Shown in pieces: positions 12,600 through 25,035 of a DNA stretch of 64,000 nucleotides. The DNA comes from Glandiceps talaboti (lineage: Eukaryota > Hemichordata > Enteropneusta > Spengelidae). The notes below the pieces were generated by a model. The model was not told the origin of the DNA. It made no database searches and saw nothing but the letters and a program-made list of their open reading frames with translations. The stretch is from NCBI RefSeq assembly GCF_964340395.1, contig NC_135554.1, positions 11,602,751-11,666,750 of the forward strand, written 5' to 3'. A program made the position numbers and the translations under genes. The first letter of the stretch is position 1, and each line of letters starts with the position of its first letter.

Positions 12600-15110
12600 T
12601 AAATGTCATTTGAAAACTGAATAAACATATCAATTTCATGAATTTTTTTTTAGATTTTGGTCAGAATAATAGCTTATGTAATGCAGTCATTGGCTTCATA
12701 CTTACTTTGAACCCTGAACTCATGGTGTCACCTCATTCATTTATTGGAAAGTGTACGTACCCAGTTTCAAACATTGGTTTTGGAATAGATCACTCTGTGA
12801 TAGGGGAGATAAGGTTGTAGTAATTTTTCATTTTAGTGTATGTGTGAAATATTATATTGTCACACAACTGACTGTGAACTCTAGCGGGCGCGATTTACAT
12901 TCATCCATTTTAATTATTTATTTTTGTATTTGTCAGATTGAGAGTCTGCAAAATGTATACGTAATAATTGAACGATTGATATCCGTCTATTTTCACCACA
13001 GATAATAAGCACTTAGGAGTCATGAATATTTATTCACAGACAAATCACTACGAGTGTTAGATTTTTGTTTTGTTTTTATGATTACAAAAAAATATATAAA
13101 TTCTGTCACGATATTCATTCTATCTTTGCATGACATGACATGGCATGCCATGCCATAAATGCAGTCATCGACACTACATGTTATACACATACAGTTGCCT
13201 ATACATTGTTACTTTGCCCACTAAAAAAGCGACCAGCAAAAACAAGATATCTCATTTTTCAAACGTGTTGTAGTAGTCCTGCCTTTGTTCAATTTATTTA
13301 CCTAAATGCATTGAACAAAGGCATTCAGAATATTCTCAACAATGGATAAAACGTTTGAAATTTTAGAATAAAACAATTTATCTTTATGGTTTACATGTAT
13401 TTACTAATAAATGACCTTCGTATTGCTATCAGGCCTGCCTGATACTACGTCAAGCCATCCATCATAAAGACATAACACGTGTCATATTCATCATCTTTTT
13501 TTTGCTTGAAAGCTAGTCCTTGATGTCGCTCCATTAGGTTATTTCTTTTATCTCCTTCACACGATTCCTACATCTTCTTCCTCCCCTCCCCTACCCTACC
13601 TGTCATTACAGCGCAGGGTGTTTAATGTTGAGAAGGGAAGTTTTGATGTCGGGATCACTCAAAAGTATAGCATTTTCTAAAGATCATATGAAAATGACAT
13701 GAACGTCCTTGATATGATATGATATGCCAGCACAAGTGTAACTGGAGATATAAATACACACATAGTCCGGTCAAAATAAGGTTTGACCCAGGAAATATTG
13801 CAACATGATTTTTTAGTGCATCTTGCTAAGGATGTTATGCTCAACAACATATCAAAGTCTCATGAGAAAAATATGGTTATAGTTCTCTAAATAGTTACGA
13901 TTGGCGTGGGAGGTGATACAGAGTCCTGTAATACCTGATACGAGTAGAAGTAATTGAAATTCATTTTCAACCGACGTTCACTGCACTCTAAAGCCAATTG
14001 GGATTATAAGGTAAGGAAACAGTCAAAACTATTAACATTTAATTTGTCAGCTATTTGTGTTGATGATTTGTCATAGAGCTTTTATGAATCATTATATGCT
14101 TTGTAAACAGGCAAGTCTAATTTTATTCATAGAGCGATATAATTGATGACAGTGTGTGTATACATTTCACGATTGCTTGATGTTTACAGGTTGAGTTCCC
14201 TTACTTGCATCCTTGTCACGTATGTAAGGTTTTTGTGATTCGTTGTTGGATCATAATGATTGATAGTTATAGTACACGTCAGAGGACATGCACTGTTTTT
14301 TTTATTAGGACAGTTTTCGTTAACCCGTCAGTTAACCAAAACTTTCGCTTCTGATAAAAACAGTAAATGACCGCTATAGACTAAAGTTATACTTTGAATT
14401 CGACGAGTTTTTAGGTTTGTCACCAGAAAGTCAACCTTATTATCTAGAGCTATGTTATATATAACCTCTTACCCATCATCATGTTGATTACAAAATTCAC
14501 TATAGAAATCTCATTTGGCCAAATCATCTGATGTTTACCCCAAAAGTAGTTCAGTGTGAATTACAAGAACCTGGCAATGGCACTTCTGTAACAAAATATG
14601 TTCTTTTTACTCACTCGTATTTCTGTTACTAAGTCACTTTGTAGTGAAGTGGTTATAGAGCATGTCTTTGCAATGCATAGATAGGTACAGAACTAGATGT
14701 GCTGTCTTTGAGAGGAGTCATGTAAGGGTGATTTTCTTTGCACGCACATTACAGAATAACAGATGCAGAATTAGGTACGGTAGCACATTGCATGGTAACA
14801 GTGACAAGGTGGAGACAGTGCCATAGGAATGATTAACAAGCTGCGGACTTGTTTCATTCATTGGTATAAAGTGTTAGCGGATAGTTACATGGATTAACGG
14901 TATGCGGACACTTTCTTTGTATCAAAAGTGTACCTGTTACAGTGTACATATTAACTGAAAAAGTGTCTGCTAAATTGAAATGAAGAGCACAATTGAAATT
15001 TTGCTTCTGTTTGTTTATTCTCCAAAACGTTGATCAATAATTTTACTGAATGTACGTTTATGGAAGTGTGAAATATTCATTTACAGGTTGGACCTTGAGT
15101 GTTCTCATTT
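12600..15110 (+). repeat. Duplicated upstream block, copy 1
   Basis: Blocks such as 12,640-13,150, 13,340-13,490, 13,890-14,110 and 14,985-15,105 match, in the same order and orientation, segments of 21,720-24,790 (for example caaccgac, ggtaaggaaa-agtcaaaactatt, tttgcttctgtttgtt). No convincing gene is seen in it; it lies immediately upstream of gene A. Confidence 0.75.
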
Positions 15111-15199
15111 ACAATATCACTTATTTGGTTCACAAGTACACCAGCAGGCATATAGCTCATTGTCTCTCGTGTTAGATAACTATAGATCATAAAAGCCTG

Positions 15200-15266
15200 A
15201 TGATGATGTGTGGCTTTGTAATATTTGTCATTACAATATTCTTGACTGTGACAAGGGCAGCTGCAG
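15200..15266 (+). CDS. Gene A exon 1: signal peptide
   Basis: Starts with three ATG codons and encodes MMMCGFVIFVITIFLTVTRA plus two Ala. The donor is G|GTAAGT in phase 1. It aligns with the signal exon of gene B (shared IFLTVTRAA), and the upstream string atagatcataaaagcctga is shared almost exactly with gene B, which supports this start. Confidence 0.85.
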
Positions 15267-15545
15267 GTAAGTGACTATTTTTTTTTGCAATCAGTGAGTT
15301 TACTACTGCATTGTAATATGCAAATGTTTAGATCGTATAAGAGTGACATTTTATTTATTAATTTGTTCATAGATAGCCACAAACTAATAAGGTCTTCTTT
15401 TCTTTAGATTTGCATGAGAATGATATTTCTATCAAATAGAAAAATGAAAAAAAAAATTTTGTTAAATATTTCTAGCTGTTGTGCTAATAAGGAGGAAGGT
15501 AATGTTTTGTCAGTCCATCCATCCATCCATCCATCCATCCGTGTT

Positions 15546-15587
<42 letters not shown>

Positions 15588-18500
15588 CGTGCGTGCATGC
15601 ATTCATGTATGTATGTATGTATGTATGTATGTATGTATGTATGTATGTATGTGTTGACACAACTCCATCCCTACTTGTATGTATGTATGTATGTATGTAT
15701 GTATGTATGTATGTATGTGTTGACACAACTCCATCCCTACTTAAAAGTCCAAACCAAAAGTTCTGGTCTCGCCAACAAATAACATGAGTATAGAAAAACA
15801 ATAAATGCTTCGTGAGTTGCTTTTAGTTTTGATCATCTTCTTTATGTTTTTTTTAGAGTGTGTTGATAGTCATCAGAGTTGTGTAGTATGGGCGGCAAGC
15901 GGGGAATGTCAAATAAACCCGTTTTGGATGATACCAAACTGTAAACTAAGTTGTAATCAATGTGGACAGATTGATACTACACACGACAATGGTAAATATT
16001 GGATATCATTATAATAAAACTGAAAATATGAATCTTTACGAAGCAAATACATTGTTAGACAAGAAGTGATTTATCATTGAGGTAGGAAGACACATAGATA
16101 ATCAGAGGGGCATAGCCGTAAGTTCGTCCGTCCGTCCGTCCATCAATTCATCCATCCATCCATCCTTCCATCCATCAATGCATCTATCCATGCTTATACA
16201 TACATACATACATACATACATACATAGTTAGTTAGTTAGTTATTTTATTCACTGTACTTTTTAGATGTAGATACACACAATCCAAGGCAATGGTACCGCT
16301 AACATAAGTTTAACACACTAAAGTAAAAGTCGATAAGTACAGAGGGTCAACCAAAGGCAGATGGCACATAATTATTTTACATGTAACAGTTCAGACCTGG
16401 AGTCAAAAAACACTGAAAATTTTAAACACTTCGGATTTACGACAGTGTATATGGACATTTTCATATATGGATGGGGGACAAGCTATAATAAGCAGTTTGA
16501 GATTATCTTTGGTCGTAGATGTTAGGAATGTCTGATGAGATTTTGACCATGGTAACAATATCCGTTTTACAGAAAAAGTCTTTTAATGAAACAAAGCTGG
16601 CACCTGGGTTGGCTTGTCTTATATGATATGATTGTGGACAATTCAGTATTACATGAGCCTCACTTTGTACATCGCCACAACTACAACTACGTGCTTCACG
16701 TGGTGTAATTGGTCGAGTCCATCGGCCGGTCTCAATAGCAAGATTATGCGAAGAGGTACGAAGTCGCGTAAAGTCAATTCGTTGATGTTCTGATAATGTA
16801 GATAAACGGTCCGTATTACATTATGAATCAGCAAGTCCGGATTAATCTCTGTTCTGTATGATACAAACTTTGAGCCAGCTTCTAACTGTACACGCGATTT
16901 AATGTCTATCATATGGTCTCTATCACTTTCTTTACAGACTTTATCTAGATACAGGAAATATTTAGTTTTCGCTGATTTACATAGCATCCACACGTACATA
17001 CATACATACATACATACATACATACATTAATACATACATACATACATGCGTATTTCTTATGTCTATTGCGATTTTCCACATATTGACAACTCAACTTGGA
17101 AAGTCACAAAAGACTGTTCTTGCTAAAAATTAACACGTGATTCAGGATTGAGGAAAAATAATCATGTAGAATGTGCTTAATTCTTGCTTTCATCACCCTT
17201 TATTTCTTTTCGCAGAGTGTTTTGACAGTCACAAGTATTGTGCGGGATGGGCAATTCTAGGAGAATGTCTAATAAACCCGTCATGGATGTTACCAAACTG
17301 TAGCCGAAGCTGTGGACAATGTGAAGATGGAAAGGGAGTTGGTATGTACTTTAATAAAACATCATTTTCGATATATCTGAAATTAAGAGTCTTTTATTAT
17401 TATTGTTATTATTTAAACTTTATTACTGACACATAGTCCAGAGAAGAAGAAATACATACCACACGACAGATTAATATTATATAACAAATACAAACAGAAA
17501 AATATTACAAAGGTTTAACATATTTACATAAAGTGTATAATTTTATGAGACAAACATCTACATACATACATACATACATACATACATACATACATACATA
17601 CATACATACATACATACAAACATACATACATACATACATACATACATACATACATACACACACACACATACATACATACATACATACATACATACATACA
17701 TACATACATACATACATACATACATACATACATACATACATACATACAGGGGACGGGCAGACATACACAGACGATTTATCCGGAATGTCTTCTGCTATGA
17801 TGATAATTTTCGTTATTTTTTTTCAGATTGTGTTGACAGTCACAGTAATTGTGCAGATTGGGCATTTCTAGAAGAATGTCAGAATAATCCATCATGGATG
17901 TTACCAAACTGTAGACGAAGTTGTAGACAATGTGAAGATGGAAAGGGAGTTGGTAAGGAAAACACTGATGTACTTACAATATCATTTTCGATATATCTAA
18001 AATTACGAGTCTTTACATAAAGTGTAGATCTTATGACACAAACATCTGCATACATACATACATACATACATACATACATACATACATACATACATACATG
18101 CATACATACATACATACATACATACATACATACATACATACATACGCACGCACGCACACACACACAGACACACACACATACATACATACATACATACATA
18201 CATACATACATACATACATACATACATACATACATACAAGGGCCGGGCAAATAGACACACAGACCATTTATTTCGAATGTCCTGTTTGCTATGATTATCA
18301 CCTTCTTTACCTTTTTTTCAGATTGTGTTGATAGTCACAATCATTGTGCAATATGGGCAATTCAAGGAGAATGTCAGAAAAACCCATCATGGATGTTACC
18401 AAACTGTAGACGAAGTTGTAACCAATGTGGACTATATATTGGTAATACTGATACGCTTTGGAAATAAATCTAAAAGTTAAATTCATTACTTAAGAAGTAG

Positions 18501-19256
18501 ATTAATAGAGACAGACAGGTGGACACGAATATGCAGATTCACATTCTAACAATCACATAGCGATACATCACAATAGTGAACATAATTATATACTCATGAA
18601 CGTTACAATATTACAGTCAGTCGTCGAAATTAAAATCCTTCCCTTAAAATGAAGGACTTTTAAATTGGTTTACTTGTCAAAAATCCTGAAACAATATTTT
18701 CTGTTTAAGATAACCTCTTGTAAACTTGATCAACTCCTATTGCCCTATAAATTACTTTTGGATCTTAGAAGAAGAATCAAACAAATAATACATAATTTAT
18801 TCCTAAGCCGGGTTTTCTTGTACATGAATGTCGACCTTGATTGTACGTCTATCTATTTGAAACATCGCAAAGTCATGATCTTAATCGGACACTTGATATA
18901 TACGATATGAAATATATAGTTATTCATAATTTTCTTTTTTTGCTTTGATCAGCCTCTTTACTTCTTTTTTTTCTTCAGCGTGTGTCGATAGCCACCATAG
19001 TTGTGTTAAATGGTCAGTTTTGGGGGAATGTCAGAAAAACCCGTCGTGGATGTTACCAAATTGTCAACTGAGTTGTAACCAATGTGATGTTGGAGATGGA
19101 CAAGGTACGGAAAATAATGACAAATTTTAGATATCATTCTAAATTAATCTTGAGAGAGTCTTTACATAAGATGTAGATTGTAGGACTAACATACAAAACT
19201 TGTTATTGACGGAGTACACGGGTAAACAGATGAGATAGAAACGAACAGACAGACAC

Positions 19257-19319
<63 letters not shown>

Positions 19320-19823
19320 TACATACAGACCCGAATATACAGATTCGCCATATAACAAACTTAGTTATGTATCACAATAGTAGACATACATTCATTAAAG
19401 TTAGAAAAAATACTGTAAGTTGCAGAGAGCAGGCCTTCCTTAAACAAGAAAAACTTATTTTTGTTCAATTATTGTAAATGTGAAAATCATCAATTAATTT
19501 GTATATCTTTGTGTATATTGTTATCAATTGTTGTTTGGTTTTGATAAAAACTAATCAAATATGAGTTAAATAATACCTTTTTGTGTTGAGTTTCCATATA
19601 TGATGTATCAACTTTACATGCCATTCCCAACAATTACCAATGGATACGTAATTTACATAATACGATCAATTTAACTCTCGTTTTCTTATTTTTTTTGTCA
19701 GAGTGTATTGATCGTCACGAGGGTTGTGTAGCATGGGCCACACAAGGACTATGTGAGAAACACCCTACATGGATGTTAGAAAACTGTAAACGAAGTTGTA
19801 AACAATGTCCAGATGGACCCTGA
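15200..19823 (+). CDS. Gene A: secreted protein with six ShKT domains (7 coding exons)
   Basis: Spliced CDS 15200-15266, 15857-15991, 17216-17341, 17827-17952, 18322-18441, 18979-19104, 19702-19823: 822 nt, 273 aa. All introns are GT-AG and phase 1. Residues 1 to about 20 are a hydrophobic signal peptide. Six ShKT domains follow at about residues 23-67, 68-109, 110-151, 152-191, 192-233 and 234-273, each with six Cys spaced as in CxDSHxxC, GxC, NC, SC, QC and a conserved WM-P-NC core. ShKT domains are small disulfide-rich folds found in secreted metazoan proteins, alone or attached to enzymes. The Lys-Tyr pair that lets sea-anemone ShK block potassium channels is absent between Cys4 and Cys5, so no toxin role is implied. 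The start is the first of three consecutive ATGs and matches the start of paralogue gene B. Function unknown; an extracellular effector or adhesion role is only inference. Confidence 0.88.
15511..15743. repeat. Compound microsatellite in gene A intron 1
   Basis: (CATC)n, (TG)n, (GTAT)n, followed by a duplicated block: tgttgacacaactccatccc then tactt occurs twice (15,651 and 15,719), each after a GTAT array. Confidence 0.95.
15857..15991 (+). CDS. Gene A exon 2: ShKT domain 1
   Basis: 45 codons between a T-rich acceptor (ttttttag) and donor G|GTAAAT, phase 1 at both ends. It begins ECVDSHQSC and contains GEC, the WMIPNC core and SCNQC, then an extra tail (GQIDTTHDN) longer than in the other repeats. 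The intron upstream carries CATC, TG and GTAT microsatellites. Confidence 0.87.
16000..17200. other. Gene A intron 2; no further exon seen
   Basis: Contains CCGT/CATC/CATA/GTTA tracts at 16,124-16,245 and CATA at 16,998-17,045. The unique part 16,250-16,990 has a long antisense frame (to 16,649) but no recognised protein. Confidence 0.5.
17216..17341 (+). CDS. Gene A exon 3: ShKT domain 2
   Basis: 42 codons, acceptor tttcgcag, donor G|GTATGT, phase 1-1. It begins ECFDSHKYC, has WMLPNC, and ends with the acidic/glycine linker EDGKGVG that is repeated identically in the next exon. Confidence 0.88.
17560..17749. repeat. (CATA)n tract before gene A exon 4
   Basis: CATA repeats with a short CA interruption, ending about 75 bp before the exon 4 acceptor. 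Confidence 0.95.
17827..17952 (+). CDS. Gene A exon 4: ShKT domain 3
   Basis: 42 codons, acceptor ttttttcag, donor G|GTAAGG, phase 1-1. It begins DCVDSHSNC, has WMLPNC and SCRQC, and ends EDGKGVG like exon 3, so exons 3 and 4 are sister duplicates. A long (CATA)n tract ends about 75 bp before its acceptor. Confidence 0.88.
18050..18238. repeat. (CATA)n tract before gene A exon 5
   Basis: CATA repeats with CGCA and CACA interruptions, ending about 80 bp before the exon 5 acceptor. Confidence 0.95.
18322..18441 (+). CDS. Gene A exon 5: ShKT domain 4
   Basis: 40 codons, acceptor tttttcag, donor G|GTAATA, phase 1-1. It begins DCVDSHNHC, has WMLPNC and SCNQC, and ends GLYIG. It is preceded by a (CATA)n tract and a GGGC-AGACA-containing spacer also seen before exon 4 and before gene B ShKT exons. 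Confidence 0.87.
18979..19104 (+). CDS. Gene A exon 6: ShKT domain 5
   Basis: 42 codons, acceptor ttcttcag, donor G|GTACGG, phase 1-1. It begins ACVDSHHSC, with GEC, WMLPNC and SCNQC, and ends DVGDGQG. The preceding intron is homologous to gene B introns (shared gtacatgaatgtcgacctt). Confidence 0.88.
19245..19328. repeat. (ACAG)n tract in gene A intron 6
   Basis: Pure GACA/ACAG repeats followed by two CATA units. Confidence 0.95.
19702..19823 (+). CDS. Gene A exon 7: ShKT domain 6, C-terminus
   Basis: Terminal exon from acceptor tttgtcag to stop TGA. It begins ECIDRHEGC, the most divergent repeat (GLC instead of GEC, WMLENC instead of WMLPNC), and ends SCKQCPDGP-stop. No lectin exon was found downstream, unlike gene B. 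Confidence 0.86.
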
Positions 19824-19855
19824 TAGATGTTGAACATAATTTTGATGTTTTATGA

Positions 19856-19937
19856 CATACATGCATACATACATACATACATACATACATACATACATAC
19901 ATACATACATACATGCAAGCATGCATACATACATACA

Positions 19938-19971
<34 letters not shown>

Positions 19972-20070
19972 CGTACGTACGTATGCATACATACATGCAT
20001 GCATGCATGCATGCATATACATACATACATACATACATACATACATACATACATACATACATACATACAG
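19856..20070. repeat. (CATA)n tract after the gene A stop
   Basis: CATA repeats with GCATGCAT and GTAC variants, starting about 33 bp after the stop codon, so probably inside the 3' UTR. Confidence 0.95.
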
Positions 20071-20099
20071 ATAGGAAACATACTTGTATACATGAATAT

Positions 20100-21760
20100 G
20101 TCAAAACGTCGAAATTCGTGTCAGTGCTGGAGGGTAATAAACAAAAATACGTAAATGAAAAATCGAACGTTATTTCAGTGGTGGAGGGTAATAGTATACA
20201 CTTATTGTAATGGCTTACTCTGGCACCATGAACGTGTATCACCCCGAGGCCTGTTATGCATAAACTATCTCCAAAGCCTGAAATAGTCTCTAAATGACAA
20301 TACAAGGGGTAATATCACAACTGCCAGTGCCCGAATAAAGCCAGGCAATCACGTTCTCTATATACACATATTCTTTCCATATATAGTCAAAGCAAATCCC
20401 CGATAAGCCTTCCATATTTCACGAATATTGCCATATTTAAATGCAGCACGTGACTAGTGCAGTATATGCAAATTGTGGTCACTATAGGTCAATAGTTCAT
20501 ATACCACATGATACGATCTAAGCCAATCACTGAAGGCTATATGAAACGATGTGTTATAATAAGCAGTACACGAAACATCGAACGTTATTTCATCCATGGG
20601 GAACAGTAGTGAAGTTTATGTAAACACAACGTCGAAAGTTATATCAATGGTGGAGAGTATTAAACGTAATTCCCTTGTGGAGAGTAATAACAAAGTTTAT
20701 GTAAATAAACATCGAAAGTTATTTCAGTGATGGGGCAATAGTAAAGTAATTCCAATGGTGGGGGTAATGTTTAAGTTTTTTTCAATGGTGAAGGGTAATA
20801 ATAAAGTTTATGTAAACACAACGTCGAAAGTTATATCAATGGTGGAGAGTATTAAACGTAATTCCCTTGTGGAGAGTAATAACAAAGTTTATGTAAATAA
20901 ACATCGAAAGTTATTTCAGTGATTGCGGCAATAGTAAAGTAATTTCAATGGTGGGGGTAATGTTTAAGTTTTTTTCAATGGTGAAGGGTAATAATAAAGT
21001 TTAGGTAAACACAACGTCGAACGTTATTTGAACTGTGAAGGTTAATAATAACGTTATTTCAATGGTGAAGGTTAATCATAGATTTTAGATAAACACAACG
21101 TCGAACATTATTTCAAATGTAAGGGTAATATACTCTATATAATAAAGTCCATTCCATGGTGGAGGGTAACAATAAAGTTTCAGTAAACAAGGGATAAAAA
21201 GATATTTCAATGGTGGACGGAAATAATAACACTTAAATGACACGTCAAAAGCAATTTCATTGGTGGAGAGTAATAACTACGTAAGCAAAACGTAAATCAT
21301 TTCCATGGTGAAGGGTAAATATTAAAGGTGTATGTAAAAAATATGACTAACTCTGTTGTCAGTAAGCTACGAAATAAAGAATCATAAGGATATATTGAGT
21401 GGTGTGTTTGTTTGTAATTAAACTCTCCGATACCTAATGTATAATGTAGCAGTATGCTCTGGGGTGGGGGTGGTGGCAGAAAAGGGTACTTGTTTAGTAT
21501 GTTATAGGTGAGTGCCAGCAGCAAAAAATGTTTTGGTGACAATGTGGAAAACATTAGTGTATGTAATATATCTACTTAGTAGTTATGTTATTATAAATCA
21601 TCGGATTTTACTTCTAGTCTTGGAGAATATGATAGACTGTCGTTGGAGAGGATTTATGCTCATATATAGACACACCTTAACTAAATTAGTTGATTGGAGA
21701 AACTGTTAATTATGGTAATTTGAAATATCATTTTAAAACTTAATGAATATACCAATTTCA
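20100..21760 (+). repeat. Gene A 3' flank with degenerate GGTGGAGGGTAATAATAAAG minisatellite
   Basis: Shares with 56,210-57,760 both a unique part (caccccgaggcctgttatgc, agccaatcactgaaggct) and a tandem array built on atggtggagggtaataataa and cgtcgaaagttatttcaatg. Units are degenerate here. Many units contain AATAAA. It begins about 280 bp after the gene A stop, beyond a CATA tract, and could supply poly(A) signals. Confidence 0.75.
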
Positions 21761-24700
21761 TAAATGCCCTTCCATTTTGGTCAAAAATACCAGCTGATAT
21801 AATGAGTCATTGGGTTCTTTCTTTCTTTGATCTCTGAACTGTTGGTATCACTTCATTCATTTATAGTATCATATTAACAATACATACTCGGAATCAAAGT
21901 TTGGTTTTGGAAAAGATCACTCTGTAATAGGAGAGATACGGTTACAGTATTATTTCATTTTAATGTATGTGTGAAATACTGTCACACGACTGACTTTGTA
22001 AACTCTACCGGGTGCGATTTACATTCATGCATTATCTACATGTTTGTGTTTCTCAGATTGAAGTCTTCAAAATGTATACGCAATAAGTGAAATATTAATA
22101 TCCACGTGTTTTCACAGCAGATAATGAGTCATGAATATTTATTCACAGGCAAATCATTAGGAATGGTAGATGTTGGATTTTTTGGTACATTATTATCATC
22201 ACAAAAGTATATAAATTCTGTTACTATATTTATTCTATCTAGTCATGTTATGACATAACATGACACGACATAGCATAAATGCAGTCATCGACTCTACATG
22301 TTATATATGACATGCAATTGCCTACACATTGTTAATTTGCTTACTAAACAATAGCGCCAATATGGTACTGTAGCACAGCTGTACAGTTTTTAAAAAAATG
22401 TTTATCCACATGCTGATCCATGCTAGATAGCGGTGTTCATTTCCTGAATGAATATCCAGTTGTCTATCAAGCCCTGTTGTTATCTTTGCGATACATCATA
22501 ATATGGCTGTTGCTTTGGGCGTTGTCATGATGTTAGACATATTTGCATACATTGTTTTGAATGTTCGTTCACTTGGCTATGAATCGGTGATATTTGCGAT
22601 ATACATCATTAAATGACTGTTGCTATGGGCGTGATCTTGTCTCTAGGTATATTTGCATTCATTTTTTTGGAATATTTATGCATTTGTCTATTCAATCCCT
22701 GTTGTTTTAGTGGCCACGTATAGCTAACTAAATTATACAAAGGCATGCAGATTCTCACAAATGAATAGTACGTGTGAAAATTTAGAATAAAACAATTTAT
22801 TTTTAGGTTTTACATGTCTATACTAGTAAAGGACCTTTGAACTGCCATCACAATATGATGGGCCTACATGATATTACTTACAACAAACCATCAAACGTAA
22901 CGACACAATACCTGTCATAGTCACCATCCTTATTGTTTGAAGGTATTACGTGAATTTACAAACAGTATACAAAGTAATTTATGTCAGAGACAAATAACAA
23001 TCTTTGTGAAGAAGGCTATGAAATAATCAAATTCAGTAGTTTCACTTTATGGAATATTATGTCATAAATTGAACGACGAAACTTAAAAGAGCTTCAGATT
23101 CTCACCACGTTCAAGGAAACCAAATAGCCATAAGGTTAATCTAATTAAAAAAATTGCATTATTGATAAATTCTTGTGTATATGCTCTATTGGTACTAACG
23201 CCCAAGTTAGACAAATAACACATAAAGACACACAAATATATACAACGCAAGATATAACAGCCAAGCTGATACTAGCCATATTGTACTTGAAAACATAGAC
23301 TGACTAAAAATAAAGAGAATTACCCAAAGTGAATACTTGTGGCAACCAGCTAATCGCAACTTCTTCCTAACCGAATAATAATTTATTATAACATATATAA
23401 AGTAAAATGGGATTTAAAACAAGTCGATTAGTGCCTCAATATCTGCAAAGAAATATTATTACTGGTTAACAAACCCACTGAAGACATATTTATAACAACG
23501 TGTCTGTGACAGGCAAAAATTGGCTTGAGTTTGATAATTGTTTGATAAAGGTCAAGGTCTTAAAAGATAGCTTGCATATGATAACATAGGGTAGACACTT
23601 GAACCGAGTCTCTATGTATTACATTTTTTGAGTTATGTAGTAATATATTGATTTTTAACTACAAATATATGGTCGCCATGCAATCAAATTTGCATACATC
23701 AGAAACCAAAGTGACGTGCATATGTCCCATATGATATATCATCTTTGGGCCAGGATTGAAAGAAATCAGATATTGCACATCTTAGAAATGATGTATTATG
23801 GACGGACATACGGACGGACAAACGGACACAAGGGTGGACAGACAGAGCCCATTGTAATAATTCCCCTTGGGGTGGAGGACTAATAAGGAGATAAGTAACT
23901 TGTGTTCATGAACAAAAGTGTTATTGTATGCCTAGTATCAACATACCACTTTACATTTTCATTACACTTATTAACTCTTGTTTAACATGCATGTTTATGT
24001 AACAAGGAAGGTATTCAAGTACTTTTCCATCTCAATACCTAACGATAAACATCTTACTGACAGGGGTGTTAAAATGTACACTTATTGTATGTTACATGTA
24101 TCCCGTGTCCTTAATCAAAGAATGTAAATAACCAGTAGTTGCAAAAATTTGTGAGATTTGCCAGAACCGAAGGTTCTAATACCTGAGAATACAAATTATG
24201 GTGAATTGTGGGATATTCAGATAGCCATGCAATCTTTTTAGTTGTAAACTAATGCTAAAAACAGCTCTTTTCCTGCATACACAAAGACACATGTTTTCAG
24301 ATGATATCCGATACCAGGAGAAAAGTGTTAGGTGAGATGAAGTCTCTAATAATAGTTACGTGTGGGAGGTGACATTACGTCAGTATGTCATACTTTATAA
24401 GAGGAAAGTTAACGAATGGCAATTTCATTTCAACCGACGGTCAGTGCACATCGAAGACAACTGTGTTGTCATTGTGATTCATAAGGTAAGGAAAAAGTCA
24501 AAACTATTAACGTTAATTTGTCAGCTTTTTGGTGGTTTGTCATAGAGATCCATTATATGCTTTTTAAACCAGGGAACTCTTATTTTATTTATAAAGCAAG
24601 GCCCTTGGACTGGGCCATTTGGCTTGGATGGGCTCAACAAAAAGTTATCTACCGTTAGAGTATTAAATGATTTTTTTGCTTCTGTTTGTTAATTCTCCAA

Positions 24701-24790
24701 AATGCTGGTCAATACATTAGCTGATTGTACGTTTAGGAAGTTTCACTGTTCATTTACAGGGTAGACCTTGATTATTTCCCTTCAGAGCAT
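21720..24790 (+). repeat. Duplicated upstream block, copy 2 (no gene follows)
   Basis: Colinear with 12,600-15,105 but interrupted by a dispersed repeat (22,349 to about 22,720) and about 1.3 kb of extra sequence (about 22,940-24,300). It follows the gene A 3' flank directly, as expected for a head-to-tail tandem duplication. After 24,790 the match ends, and no signal or ShKT exon is found, so this copy of the gene has been lost. Confidence 0.7.
22349..22720 (+). repeat. Dispersed repeat ending CAATAGCGCCAATATGG, copy 1
   Basis: Absent from the colinear paralogous block at about 13,225, so it is an insertion. It contains two diverged internal units (gcgatacatcat...ggctgttgctttgggcg). The reverse complement matches 52,240-52,495. 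Confidence 0.7.
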
Positions 24791-24988
24791 GTATTTTTGT
24801 CGTGACTCGTAATCCAAAAGAAAATATGTAAATGAGTAGCCACTTCACACCAGTTTTCTCAATAATTTGTATTGTATAGTAAATTGCAGTTTTAAATTAA
24901 TACAATGCACTATGTTTTACAAAACTATGCAACTTTGAAATTGCTATTTGTGTGTTGGAAGGTTATGGTATGTTTTTGTTTGTTTGTT

Positions 24989-25035
<47 letters not shown>

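Noticed and set aside
15200-19823. Potassium-channel toxin function for the ShKT proteins
   Set aside because: The Lys-Tyr pair needed for channel block is absent in all six domains, and ShKT domains are common in non-toxic secreted proteins.
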